From contig NZ_JAUFQG010000004.1 of assembly GCF_030409605.1 (NCBI RefSeq), positions 930,001 through 994,000 on the forward strand: a stretch of 64,000 nucleotides of DNA. Reading direction: 5' to 3'. Positions 8,362 through 17,043 of the stretch are shown here, in pieces. How positions within the stretch are numbered: position 1 is the stretch's first letter; the number at the start of each line of letters is the position of its first letter. Under the pieces are notes generated by a model. It was not told the DNA's origin and did not search any database. It saw nothing but the letters and a program-made list of their open reading frames with translations. A program made the translations under genes and the position numbers. The stretch comes from Simiduia curdlanivorans. GTDB lineage: Bacteria; Pseudomonadota; Gammaproteobacteria; Pseudomonadales; Cellvibrionaceae.

Positions 8362-11043
8362 TTAGTTTACAGGCACAGCAAAGGGATTGTTATAGTACTG
8401 AGCACCTAGATCAATCCATTCTGCAATTAGCTTCAATTCGGCATCGGTTAAAAAGCCCCGATGATCGACGGTGGCGCCGGCATTGGTAAAGACGTTAAAG
8501 AAGCGATTGCTGTTACCTGCACCGTTGGTGCTCATAGAGGCTTGCACGGGCACAGTCACTGGCGGCACGGGAATGGGGTCGCCATTGCCGTCGAGTATCA
8601 GGTTGCCATCGGCATCGCGCTGGTACACCGGGTCGCCGTTAGCATCGACTACTTCCACGAGCCGATCCACCAAAGCACCATTAACAATTTCCTGTTCCAC
8701 ATCGTTGAATAGCAATTCGCGATAGCCGACGAAATGGGCTTGTTGATCCGGTGATGGCTCAGCCCGTAGATCGAGTTGCGCGGCTGGCACCATCGCGGCT
8801 GCCATTGCATCCACATTGGTGTGGCAGCTGGTGCATTGGTTGTCCACGGTTGGCGCTACTGGGTCATCTGGGCGGCTCAAGTCCCACAATGGTTGAATGT
8901 GATCCACATAGTGGATGGTCACACGGCACTGAGCGCTCCAAGGCGAAGCACCGGTGCCACAGCCAGGGCTTGTTGGCGAGCCCGTTAATAGGTCGGCGTA
9001 GCTGTAAGCAAAGCTAGGCTGTTTGGCTTGTACCGCTGGGTCGGTCCAGTCGTCGTCATAGACGAGATCAACCGATGGTGTTCTAACACCGACAATTCTG
9101 GCGTAGGCCTGGGCCATAGTTTCGCCCATTTGCACCAGCGACAGCGTATTGGGGTCGGTATTGGGGAAGGGTGCATCGGAGGTAGGCGCACCAGGGTTAG
9201 CGGATGGCGCCTCCGCGGCTATGCGGCCATGGGGCATTTCGCTGGCGCGGGTGTGGCAGCCGTTGCAGTCGCGCTGCTCGCCGGGGCGCAGCTGCAGCCA
9301 GTTGTTGTGGCGCGGAAAGATGCGTTTACCTTGGGCGCTCACAATATCGAAGGTGAAGGCCACATCGGCCGGCACTTTCGCCATTACCGAGCCATCTGGC
9401 TCAATGGGCACATAACCAAGAATTTCGCGCATGCCGTTTGCCGCCGAGCGACCAAAGGCCGTATTCGGGAAGTCTAAAACCTCATCGCTGGGGATGGAGA
9501 CGGCTTTAACTAGGCGCAAAAACCTTGCCGGCGGTGGCGTAGTCGCCCAGTTGGCGGGGTCTCTGATACCTTCAATGCCAATACTGTCGGTGCCGTCGAA
9601 GTCGTACACAGATTTAATGTGCAGCGAGCCCAAGCCCTCGTCGGCCAGGGTGGCGTCGTAATCCACATTTGCCACGGGTGGCGGAATCAGGTTGTCGGCC
9701 GTGCGCGGGATAAGCAACAAAGGCTCTACCAACATGCGGCCTTCAATAGGCAATAGCACGGGTTGTTGCGTGCGCTCTGCACTGTTGTAGATATAGATGC
9801 CATAAAGCGGATCAGCCGGCACGATGGTGGGGTCGGCTAAAAACTCTTCGGTACAGGAGGCCGGTAAATTGTTGGTGGGGTTAATCACCCGGCACCGGCT
9901 CCAGCTCACGATCATGCGCCCAGTGCCGTCGAATAAAGGGCTGGAAGAGTGAAAGATACCGTTGGCAGACAGGCTGTCGTCGGTATTAATGGGCAACACA
10001 GAAACACTTTCTTGGCCGCTAGTGCCGGCTACGTTGTACACCGGGGTGCTGGCCGAAATGTAATTTTCGTAATCAATGGCCACCATATCGCCGCCGTATT
10101 CGGTACTGACGCGATTTCTCAAGATACCGAAAATGCGCCCATCGGGTAGCTGTTGCGGTCTTACAAAGAAGGCTTCGCTGTCATCAGTGCCCGTGTCCTG
10201 ACTGTGGTAGCCGTATTCCAAGGTTTGGTGCATGCCGTAGGGGTCAACGGCATAAAAACTGAGTTGATTATTGCCGGTCATGCGATCCCAGCGGCTGTAA
10301 AAAATGCGCCCATCGGGCAGAAGTGTCGGCTGGAAATCGTGCGATTGGTTGTAGGTGAGCTGCTCGATATTAGTGCCGTCGTTGTCCATGGCGTGGAGCA
10401 CAAAAGACTCTTCGTTGCGGCTGTCATCCAGAGCAGAAAACTGGGGTTTATTGTCATCGAGTAACACCGCTCGCGAGCGGGTTTGGCGGGTTGAGGCAAA
10501 GACGATGCGGCGCTCAACCCCAGGCAAATAACGCGGCGACACATCGTGGCCCACCTCGGCCTGAATGTCGTCGTTAATCACCCGGCGCAAGGTGGCCGAG
10601 GGGATGTCGTACTCCCAAATATTCCATTTGGGCTGGTCTTCCTCGTCTGCATCCTCTATCTCTGGCGCGCGCATGGCGAAGACTAAGCGCTCACCATCAT
10701 AGGAGGCAGACACATCCTTAACGTCGTAAAGTGCGCCCTCGGGCCAAGCTTGGGACGTAATATCAATCTCTGCTGCGGTACTGGCTGCGCGATCTTTTAG
10801 ATAGAGCACAGCGCCGGGCATAAAGGTTTGCGGCATCAACACATCATCGGTTATGCGCACGCCATCTTCATCCACGGGAATGGGCCGGTTGATATAGGCC
10901 ATGGGAATGTCGAGCACTACCGGATCTGGTTCTAGGTCGTCGACCACGCCAGTTTCGACGCTACTCTCGCAACCCCATAGCAGTGCCAAGGTCGATGCGA
11001 CAAGAATGAGCGGAAAAGGTGCTTTATTGGTACTTGTGTGCAT
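8362..11043 (-). CDS. HzsA-like di-heme c lipoprotein with beta-propeller region
   Basis: 893-residue lipoprotein: the signal peptide ends LLWGC (Cys25). Residues 100-450 hold PD40/WD-like strands (for example QPTLLPDGRIFYSRWD, PQQLPDGRIFGILRN) suggesting a propeller. The following region GYVPIEPDGSVMAKVPAD leading into RDCNGCH matches the middle domain of hydrazine synthase alpha. Two c-heme sites are visible, CNGCH (593-597) and CTSCH (737-741). Organisms with such proteins mostly are not anammox bacteria, so hydrazine synthesis is not implied; an extracytoplasmic electron-transfer or oxidative enzyme is more likely. It is the first gene of the minus arm and faces the mono-heme gene across a 386-base gap. 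Confidence 0.78.
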   Translation of the reverse strand: MHTSTNKAPFPLILVASTLALLWGCESSVETGVVDDLEPDPVVLDIPMAYINRPIPVDEDGVRITDDVLMPQTFMPGAVLYLKDRAASTAAEIDITSQAWPEGALYDVKDVSASYDGERLVFAMRAPEIEDADEEDQPKWNIWEYDIPSATLRRVINDDIQAEVGHDVSPRYLPGVERRIVFASTRQTRSRAVLLDDNKPQFSALDDSRNEESFVLHAMDNDGTNIEQLTYNQSHDFQPTLLPDGRIFYSRWDRMTGNNQLSFYAVDPYGMHQTLEYGYHSQDTGTDDSEAFFVRPQQLPDGRIFGILRNRVSTEYGGDMVAIDYENYISASTPVYNVAGTSGQESVSVLPINTDDSLSANGIFHSSSPLFDGTGRMIVSWSRCRVINPTNNLPASCTEEFLADPTIVPADPLYGIYIYNSAERTQQPVLLPIEGRMLVEPLLLIPRTADNLIPPPVANVDYDATLADEGLGSLHIKSVYDFDGTDSIGIEGIRDPANWATTPPPARFLRLVKAVSIPSDEVLDFPNTAFGRSAANGMREILGYVPIEPDGSVMAKVPADVAFTFDIVSAQGKRIFPRHNNWLQLRPGEQRDCNGCHTRASEMPHGRIAAEAPSANPGAPTSDAPFPNTDPNTLSLVQMGETMAQAYARIVGVRTPSVDLVYDDDWTDPAVQAKQPSFAYSYADLLTGSPTSPGCGTGASPWSAQCRVTIHYVDHIQPLWDLSRPDDPVAPTVDNQCTSCHTNVDAMAAAMVPAAQLDLRAEPSPDQQAHFVGYRELLFNDVEQEIVNGALVDRLVEVVDANGDPVYQRDADGNLILDGNGDPIPVPPVTVPVQASMSTNGAGNSNRFFNVFTNAGATVDHRGFLTDAELKLIAEWIDLGAQYYNNPFAVPVN

Positions 11044-11429
11044 AGTAGGGCTGTGGCTCGCTGTGTTATTGGCCTAACTCAAAGGGCATTCATTTGCCAT
11101 TGCAGGCGTGCTGCAGTGTGCGTTGTTACCGAAAACTGTCAATTATTTTGTGAATTGTGGCGGAAAAACTAAAATCTTCGGGTGTGATCTTGTGCACAAA
11201 ACACACAATTTCTTGAAAACAGCTAAAAAATTGTTGGTCTGATATTGATACAGTGTTCCAGTTGTCATTAATTAAGAAAGCTTTGTGCATCAATTATTAG
11301 AACCCCGTCACAACTTGGAAGTGACTACTGACCAGCGGTAGTTACCGACCCACCAACCGCGACCCGCTGTTCAGAATTCAGGCATAGAATAGAGTCTAGC
11401 CAGCACTTAGAGCCAGCAAAGAGAATTTC
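11044..11429. promoter_or_regulatory. divergent intergenic region of the redox cluster
   Basis: 386 bases without a gene between the two arms of the redox cluster, AT-rich in the middle (about 11140-11300). It must hold the promoters for both arms. I could not assign convincing -35/-10 pairs; TTGATA followed 17 bases later by TTAATT (about 11246-11274) is the best plus-strand match and is weak. A palindrome in the middle is listed separately. Confidence 0.5.
11190..11199. promoter_or_regulatory. palindrome TTGTGCACAA, possible operator
   Basis: A perfect 10-base palindrome near the centre of the divergent gap, flanked by GTGT on the left and ACACAC on the right, which roughly extends the symmetry with a one-base slip. 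Its position would let one regulator act on both arms. It does not match the CRP or FNR consensus closely. Confidence 0.3.
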
Positions 11430-12650
11430 ATGAGAAGCTTAAATTCATTTACCCGTGTACTTGGTTGTGCCCTGTCCACTGCTTTGATGGTGTCGGTGGC
11501 TCACGCCGGCCCTCGGGAAGAGGCGAAACGCATTCACGATCGCATCGCCGGTGTCCCGCCGACGGAAGCCGTGTTGCTGGATATGGCAGCTCAGATTGAG
11601 AACGATGATCCAGCCGCGGCTGCCTACACCGCGATGGAAAACGAAGCTTTCTATAGCGTAACCTTGAAAAACCTCTACATGCCGGCGACTAATCGCGACG
11701 GCGATGTGTTTAGAGATTTCAACGATTATGTTGCCACTATCATCGGCATAGTGCGCGACGGCAGTGACTTCCGCTCGATTCTTTACGATAACGTCATCTA
11801 CGTTGGCGCTTCGAATGGCTTGCCGGCCTATTCCAACAGCAATAACGATCACTATGTTTCGCTCTACGCTAGCGGTGCAGACCTAAGTGACGACACGGTT
11901 TTGGTGCGCAGAACCCAAACCGAAGTGACTGGCTTAGAAGCTGACGCCACGGCCGGCTTGATGACCACGCGCGCGGCGGCTAAATCTTTCTTCATCGCCG
12001 GTACCAACCGGGCGATGTTTCGCTTCACCCTGTTAAATCATCTCTGCATGGACCTAGAACAGGTACACGACATTACCCTTGCGCCCGATCGGATTCGCCA
12101 AGACGTGAGCCGAAGCCCTGGTGGTGACAGCCGCGTGTTTAATAACAACTGTATTGGTTGTCACACCGGCATGGACCCCATGGCGCAGGCGTTTGCTTAC
12201 TACAATTTTGAATACGATGCTGAAAATGACCTGACCGGTGAAAACGGCCGCCTCGTATTTAATAGCGAGGGCATGACCGATCCCGAGACCGGCACCCGCG
12301 TTCAAGAGAAATATCACATCAATAGCACCACCTTTCCGTACGGCTTTGTTACCCCTGACGACAAGTGGGACAACTACTGGCGCACCGGTCAGAACAAGGT
12401 GCTAGGTTGGGATGAAAACCTAAGCGGCGGCGGCAATGGCGCTAAAACCATGGGTATGGAACTGTCCCATTCCGACGCCTTTGCCCAGTGTCAGGTCAAA
12501 AAAGTGTTCCGCACCGTTTGTTTACGAGAGCCAGGTGATGCTGCAGACCGGACCGCAATTAGCGACATGGTTGATAGCTTCAAAAACAATACTTACCAGC
12601 TTAAGCAAGTCTTTGCTGAATCTGCAGCTTACTGTTTAGTCACACCATAA
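11430..12650 (+). CDS. Exported mono-heme c-type protein
   Basis: 406 residues with a signal peptide cut after SVAHA (residue 26). One heme c motif, CIGCH, lies at 241-245 in a segment NNNCIGCHTGMDPMAQAF that recalls the heme region of planctomycete-type DUF1588/DUF1585 proteins, where a CxxCH-x-x-MDP pattern is common. I recognise no other domain. Two further Cys near the C-terminus (CLREPG, YCLVTP) could form a disulfide. It opens the plus arm, 14 bases before the LamG lipoprotein gene, so the two are likely co-transcribed with the DUF1501 gene. Confidence 0.7.
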   Translation: MRSLNSFTRVLGCALSTALMVSVAHAGPREEAKRIHDRIAGVPPTEAVLLDMAAQIENDDPAAAAYTAMENEAFYSVTLKNLYMPATNRDGDVFRDFNDYVATIIGIVRDGSDFRSILYDNVIYVGASNGLPAYSNSNNDHYVSLYASGADLSDDTVLVRRTQTEVTGLEADATAGLMTTRAAAKSFFIAGTNRAMFRFTLLNHLCMDLEQVHDITLAPDRIRQDVSRSPGGDSRVFNNNCIGCHTGMDPMAQAFAYYNFEYDAENDLTGENGRLVFNSEGMTDPETGTRVQEKYHINSTTFPYGFVTPDDKWDNYWRTGQNKVLGWDENLSGGGNGAKTMGMELSHSDAFAQCQVKKVFRTVCLREPGDAADRTAISDMVDSFKNNTYQLKQVFAESAAYCLVTP

Positions 12651-12664
12651 GGGGCGCTAAGACT

Positions 12665-15199
12665 ATGTTAACGATGACCAATATTGGCCGCGCCCTTTTG
12701 CCCCTCGGCCTCGCTGTGTTAACAGCGTGTGGCGGTGGTTCGGGTGCTGAAACTGTTACCAACAATAACCCTAACGCCGGCGGTGGTAACACCGGCTTTG
12801 TGTATACCGGCCCAGCACCATCTACCGATGACGTGCAAAGCTTTAAGATTAATGTTTGGGATAAATTGGTTGCTGAAGATCGCTGTGGCTCATGCCATGT
12901 TGACGGTGGCCAAAGCCCTCAGTTTGTACGTCGGGATGACGTTAACTTAGCCTACAACGTGGTGTTGGATGAAAGTTTGGTGGACATCGCCAACCCAGCT
13001 GCGTCGCGCCTAGTCACCAAAGTTGGTGGTGGTCACAACTGTTGGGATAACCAGCCCGCTAGCGTCTGTGGCGACGAGCTTACGCTTATGATTAGACTCT
13101 GGGCTCAAGCTAGCGGCAGTGTCGCTAACACGGTTATTTTAACCGCGCCGGAGCCGCTTAAAGATGTGGGTGCGAGCAAGAGCTTCCCGGCCACTCCAGA
13201 CGGTTTTGAGCCAGTGCATGATCTGCTGGAACAATATTGCAGCAACTGTCATGCGAGTGAATCTGCCAACAAACAGCAGCCCTTTATTGGCGAGTCGGAA
13301 ATACAGGTTTCCTACGATGCCGCGCGCTCGCGTATCAACTTAGATACGCCAGAAAATTCGCGCTTAGTGGTGCGGTTGCGCAGCGAGTTCCATAACTGTT
13401 GGGACAACAACTGTGCGGCGGCCTCAAATGAAATGGAGGCGGCTATTCGCGCCTTCGCCGACAGTATTGACCCCATTGAAGTCGACCCAGCCTTGGTGGT
13501 TTCGAAGGCGATGAATCTGGCTGAGGACGGTATTGTTGCCTCTTCGGGCGGCCGAGTTGAGAACAATGTAATCGCGCTCTACCAGTTTAAAACCGGTAGC
13601 GGCACTGTGGCTTACGATACCTCGGGTATGCAGCCGGCGATGCCTTTAACGCTATCGAATAACACCTCTTGGTTGGGTGCTTGGGGCGTGAAATTCAACG
13701 GCGGCAATGCCCGCGCGTCAACGGCCAATAGCCGCAAGCTCTATGATTTACTTACCGCCACAGGCGAGTACTCCATCGAGGCTTGGGTTATTCCGGATAA
13801 CGTGACCCAAGATGGCCCAGCGCGCATCATTACCTACTCGGGTGGTGTCGATAGTCGCAACTTCATGCTTGGGCAAACTCTGTATAACTACGACTTTGCC
13901 AACCGCAACAGCATTGGTAACGACGCCAACGGCATGCCGCTGGTGTCTACCCCCAATGCCGATGAAGTGTTGCAAGCCACCCTACAACACGTGGTGTTAA
14001 CTTACAGCCCGGTAACCGGTCGCGCCATTTATGTGAACGGCGAGTTGGTTAGCGGCGCCGATCCCATTGCCGGCGGCACCTTAGCCAATTGGGATAGCAG
14101 CTTTGCCTTCGCGTTAGGTTCCGAGGTTGGCAGTTCTAACCCATGGCTGGGTTCTATCCGCCTGCTCGCGGTACACAATCGTGCCTTGGCCATAGAAGAT
14201 ATTCAAACCAACTACGATGCCGGTGTGGGCGAGAAGTTCTTCCTGTTGTTTAGCGTGTCGCACCTGATCGACATGCCCGAAGCCTATGTGGTGTTTGAAG
14301 TGCAGCAGTTTGACGACTTCGGCTACCTGTTTAACTCGCCTTTCTTCATCAGCTTGGATGGCACCGCCACGCCAGCGTCGGATATCGTGCTCAAGGGTAT
14401 GCGCATCGGTGTGAATGGCCAGGAAGCCACTGTTGGTCAGGCTTATGGCAAGTTGGACATGGTGATTAGCGCCGCTAATTATCTGCCGGAAGGCTTACCG
14501 CTGTCGCCGCTCGGCACCGTGATTCCGTTGGATAAGGGCCCCACCTCCGATGTGTTCTTCCTGACCTTCGATCAACTTGGCAGCAACCAATTTACCCGCG
14601 TCGAGGCTGATCCACAGCCAGCAGGTACGCCCGTAGATCTGCCGCTGCAATCGAAGATTGCCCTGCGCCACTACGAAGAAATCAATCGCTCCTTGAGCGA
14701 GTTAACCACTGTGCCGCAAACCAATGGCAATGTGGTGACCACCTTTAATGCCGTGCGCCAGCAGATGCCAACCGCTGAAAATGTCGAAGGCTTTTTAGCT
14801 GCCCACCAAATGGGTATTACCCAGTTGGCGGTGAAGTACTGTAGCGAATTGGTGGACGATACCGCTAAGCGCGCGACTTACTTCCCTGGCTTTGATTTCA
14901 CTCAGAATGTCAGCAGCTTGAGCGGTAATACGGCGGAGCAAAACAAGATCATTAATCCACTCGTGGCCCGCCTGTTGGCGCATAATTTCACCAATGTTCC
15001 CTCCGGTACTAGCGTGATGTTGGATCAGCCCAACGCCGGTGAAATTGAGGCCGAGCTGCACAGCTTGATTGATAAGATGTCAGCTACCTGCGTGAGCACG
15101 GATGATAATCCTTGTAAAACACAGCAAGCGCGCACACTGAACACTGTTAAAGCCGCCTGTGCTGCCGCCACTGGCAGTGCATTGATGCTTCTGCAATAA
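12665..15199 (+). CDS. LamG-domain lipoprotein with two tandem heme c modules
   Basis: 844-residue lipoprotein (lipobox LTAC, Cys22, followed by GGGSG). Two repeated modules of about 100-120 residues follow: each starts with CxxCH (CGSCH at 74-78; CSNCH at 192-196) and ends with a SRLV...HNCWDN segment, so each is probably a small mono-heme cytochrome. Residues of about 295-490 form a LamG/concanavalin-like domain (LYQFKTGSGTVAYDTSG, YSIEAWVIPDN, IYVNGELVSG). The C-terminal 340 residues are unassigned. The design parallels planctomycete cytochrome-LamG proteins. AAGGGG precedes the ATG. The DUF1501 gene follows 18 bases later. Confidence 0.75.
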   Translation: MLTMTNIGRALLPLGLAVLTACGGGSGAETVTNNNPNAGGGNTGFVYTGPAPSTDDVQSFKINVWDKLVAEDRCGSCHVDGGQSPQFVRRDDVNLAYNVVLDESLVDIANPAASRLVTKVGGGHNCWDNQPASVCGDELTLMIRLWAQASGSVANTVILTAPEPLKDVGASKSFPATPDGFEPVHDLLEQYCSNCHASESANKQQPFIGESEIQVSYDAARSRINLDTPENSRLVVRLRSEFHNCWDNNCAAASNEMEAAIRAFADSIDPIEVDPALVVSKAMNLAEDGIVASSGGRVENNVIALYQFKTGSGTVAYDTSGMQPAMPLTLSNNTSWLGAWGVKFNGGNARASTANSRKLYDLLTATGEYSIEAWVIPDNVTQDGPARIITYSGGVDSRNFMLGQTLYNYDFANRNSIGNDANGMPLVSTPNADEVLQATLQHVVLTYSPVTGRAIYVNGELVSGADPIAGGTLANWDSSFAFALGSEVGSSNPWLGSIRLLAVHNRALAIEDIQTNYDAGVGEKFFLLFSVSHLIDMPEAYVVFEVQQFDDFGYLFNSPFFISLDGTATPASDIVLKGMRIGVNGQEATVGQAYGKLDMVISAANYLPEGLPLSPLGTVIPLDKGPTSDVFFLTFDQLGSNQFTRVEADPQPAGTPVDLPLQSKIALRHYEEINRSLSELTTVPQTNGNVVTTFNAVRQQMPTAENVEGFLAAHQMGITQLAVKYCSELVDDTAKRATYFPGFDFTQNVSSLSGNTAEQNKIINPLVARLLAHNFTNVPSGTSVMLDQPNAGEIEAELHSLIDKMSATCVSTDDNPCKTQQARTLNTVKAACAAATGSALMLLQ

Positions 15200-15217
15200 G
15201 GGGGCTAGGAAAATATT

Positions 15218-16816
15218 ATGAGCAAGAAATTTAAAGGTTTTCAGCCGGACGAAGCGCTCCGTCACCCAGACATGCATAAGCCTGTGTCCCGTCGAGACAT
15301 GCTGGCGCAGGGTTTTCGCGCCGGCATTGGCACGGTAGTTGGCGGCAGCTTACTCGCCCTAGCGGGGAATAAATCATATGCGGATCTTTCAGCAGACATT
15401 GCTGCATTGCGTACGGGCTATTGTGATATTCCTGATGCTGGTGGCGGCAAGATCCCGTTTATTTGTTTCGATCTCGCCGGTGGCGCCAACTTTGCCGGCT
15501 CCAACGTGTTAGTCGGCGGCCGCGGCGGCCAGTTGGATTTCTTATCCACGGCCGGTTATAGCAAGCAGGGTTTGCCCGGCGATATGGTGCCTTCGATCAC
15601 CAATCCTGACACCAACACCAATGATTTTGTCGATACTCGCTTGGGGTTGGCCTTCCACTCTGATAGCGCCTTGCTGCGTGGTATTACCGAGCGCGCGGTG
15701 ACGGCCATGGCCACCACTAACGGCGCCGTGATTGCCGCTCGCTCGGAAAACGATACCGGCAACAACCCGCACAACCCCATGTACGGCATTAACAAAGCCG
15801 GCGCTTTCGGCGATTTATTAGCCCTGGTGGGTTCGCGCAGCTCCGATTCCGGCGGTAACTCCATGGCGCCAGCGGCCATGATTGATGCCGCAGTCCGTCC
15901 CACCAAAGTTGACCGTCGCAGCGATGTGACTGGCTTGGTGGATACCGGTGACTTGGTTGGTTTGCTATCGCAACAAGAAACCGTGGGCGTAATGGAATCT
16001 ATGTATCGCATTAGCGATAAGAAAATCCAAAAGCTCGATACCGGTTTGAACACGGCAGAGAGAGAGGCAGTTGAAAAAACCTTGCGCTGTAGCTATGTCA
16101 AGGCTGCACATTTAGCGAATAAATTTGGTAACCCCGCCGCTTTAGATCCTGCGGAAGATTTAGATTTGGTTGGGCCTGACGGCGTATTTACTGCATTGGA
16201 ATTTGCTACTGACGGCGAGTTCCAAAAAACTGCCTCAATCGCCAAGTTGGTCATTGAGGGCTACGCCGGTGCCGGCACAGTCACCATGGGTGGTTACGAC
16301 TACCACACTGGCGACCGCGCCACCGGTGAGCGCCGCGACTTGCGCGCCGGCCGCTGCATTGGTGCGGTGCTCGAGTACGCCGCCAAGAAAGGCAAGCCGG
16401 TGATGATCTATGTCTGCTCGGATGGCTCGGTATTCAGTAATGGCATGCTCGACAACTCCATGGATGGTGCCGGTAAGGGCGTCTGGACCGGTGACAACCA
16501 GCAAACTGCGTCGGCCTTCTTCTTGGTCTACAACCCAGGTTCAAGACCGCAGTTGCGCACCAACCCAGATGGCAGCAATAACCAGCAAATTGGTTACATG
16601 CGCGCCAGTGGCGATGTGGAAACCGCGTCCAGCCCTTGCGCCAACAACGTTAACCTTCTGGTTGAGACTGTGGTTCTAAACTACATGGCTCTACACGGTC
16701 AGGAAGGTGACTTTGCCACGGCTAATTACTTCCCGAGCCAAGGCTTGGGCAATGCATCGGCGCGAGACTTGCTAACCAGTTTTGAGCCCATCGTATCGGG
16801 CACCATCCCTAACTAG
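15218..16816 (+). CDS. Tat-exported DUF1501-like protein
   Basis: 532 residues. The N-terminus carries a twin-arginine signal (SRRDML at 24-29, then a hydrophobic stretch to about residue 55), so the protein folds, perhaps with a metal, before export. The mature start IPFICFDLAGGANFAGSN corresponds to the opening strand of DUF1501 proteins, a branch of the alkaline phosphatase/sulfatase superfamily. DUF1501 proteins typically sit beside cytochrome or DUF1800/DUF1549 genes in exported oxidative clusters, as here beside two heme proteins. Automatic pipelines sometimes label it as a secretion protein, which the sequence does not support. An intrinsic terminator follows 25 bases after the stop. 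Confidence 0.72.
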   Translation: MSKKFKGFQPDEALRHPDMHKPVSRRDMLAQGFRAGIGTVVGGSLLALAGNKSYADLSADIAALRTGYCDIPDAGGGKIPFICFDLAGGANFAGSNVLVGGRGGQLDFLSTAGYSKQGLPGDMVPSITNPDTNTNDFVDTRLGLAFHSDSALLRGITERAVTAMATTNGAVIAARSENDTGNNPHNPMYGINKAGAFGDLLALVGSRSSDSGGNSMAPAAMIDAAVRPTKVDRRSDVTGLVDTGDLVGLLSQQETVGVMESMYRISDKKIQKLDTGLNTAEREAVEKTLRCSYVKAAHLANKFGNPAALDPAEDLDLVGPDGVFTALEFATDGEFQKTASIAKLVIEGYAGAGTVTMGGYDYHTGDRATGERRDLRAGRCIGAVLEYAAKKGKPVMIYVCSDGSVFSNGMLDNSMDGAGKGVWTGDNQQTASAFFLVYNPGSRPQLRTNPDGSNNQQIGYMRASGDVETASSPCANNVNLLVETVVLNYMALHGQEGDFATANYFPSQGLGNASARDLLTSFEPIVSGTIPN

Positions 16817-16841
16817 CGCTTGATTAGCCGATATAAAAAAG

Positions 16842-16864
16842 GAGCCCACTAGGGCTCTTTTTTT
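16842..16864 (+). terminator. intrinsic terminator after the redox cluster plus arm
   Basis: GAGCCC-ACTA-GGGCTC stem-loop followed directly by seven T residues. It separates the redox cluster from the secretion operon. Confidence 0.88.
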
Positions 16865-16978
16865 CTGCGCGAAACGTCAATGACATATAGATCGCGTAAT
16901 GTCCCCCCGCAAATTGCCTCAATGCCTGCAAAGCTGCAACATTCTGTACAATTGACTGTCAAACCAACGTAAAACTCC

Positions 16979-16987
16979 TGCTATGAT
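16979..16987 (+). promoter_or_regulatory. possible extended -10 promoter of the gsp operon
   Basis: TGCTATGAT is an extended -10 (TGn plus TATGAT) about 57 bases before the proposed gspC start. A TTGACT lies 24 bases upstream, too far for a normal -35, so the match rests on the extended -10. Confidence 0.35.
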
Positions 16988-17043
16988 GGCCCACTGCCTT
17001 GAATGCACCCCAATAAACACAAAGAAACATCGAGGATAGAGCC

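Noticed and set aside
8362..11043. HzsA-like protein as evidence for anammox metabolism
   Set aside because: Only the middle domain is shared; no hydrazine synthase beta or gamma or hydrazine dehydrogenase genes are in the window.
11180..11300. FNR or CRP sites in the divergent gap
   Set aside because: TTGTGCACAA and TTTGTGCATCAA resemble parts of both consensus sites but the spacing is wrong in each case.
15218..16816. Secretion function for the DUF1501 protein
   Set aside because: It carries a Tat signal and a phosphatase-superfamily-like start; it has none of the GspF helices, and the true GspF is at 21452.
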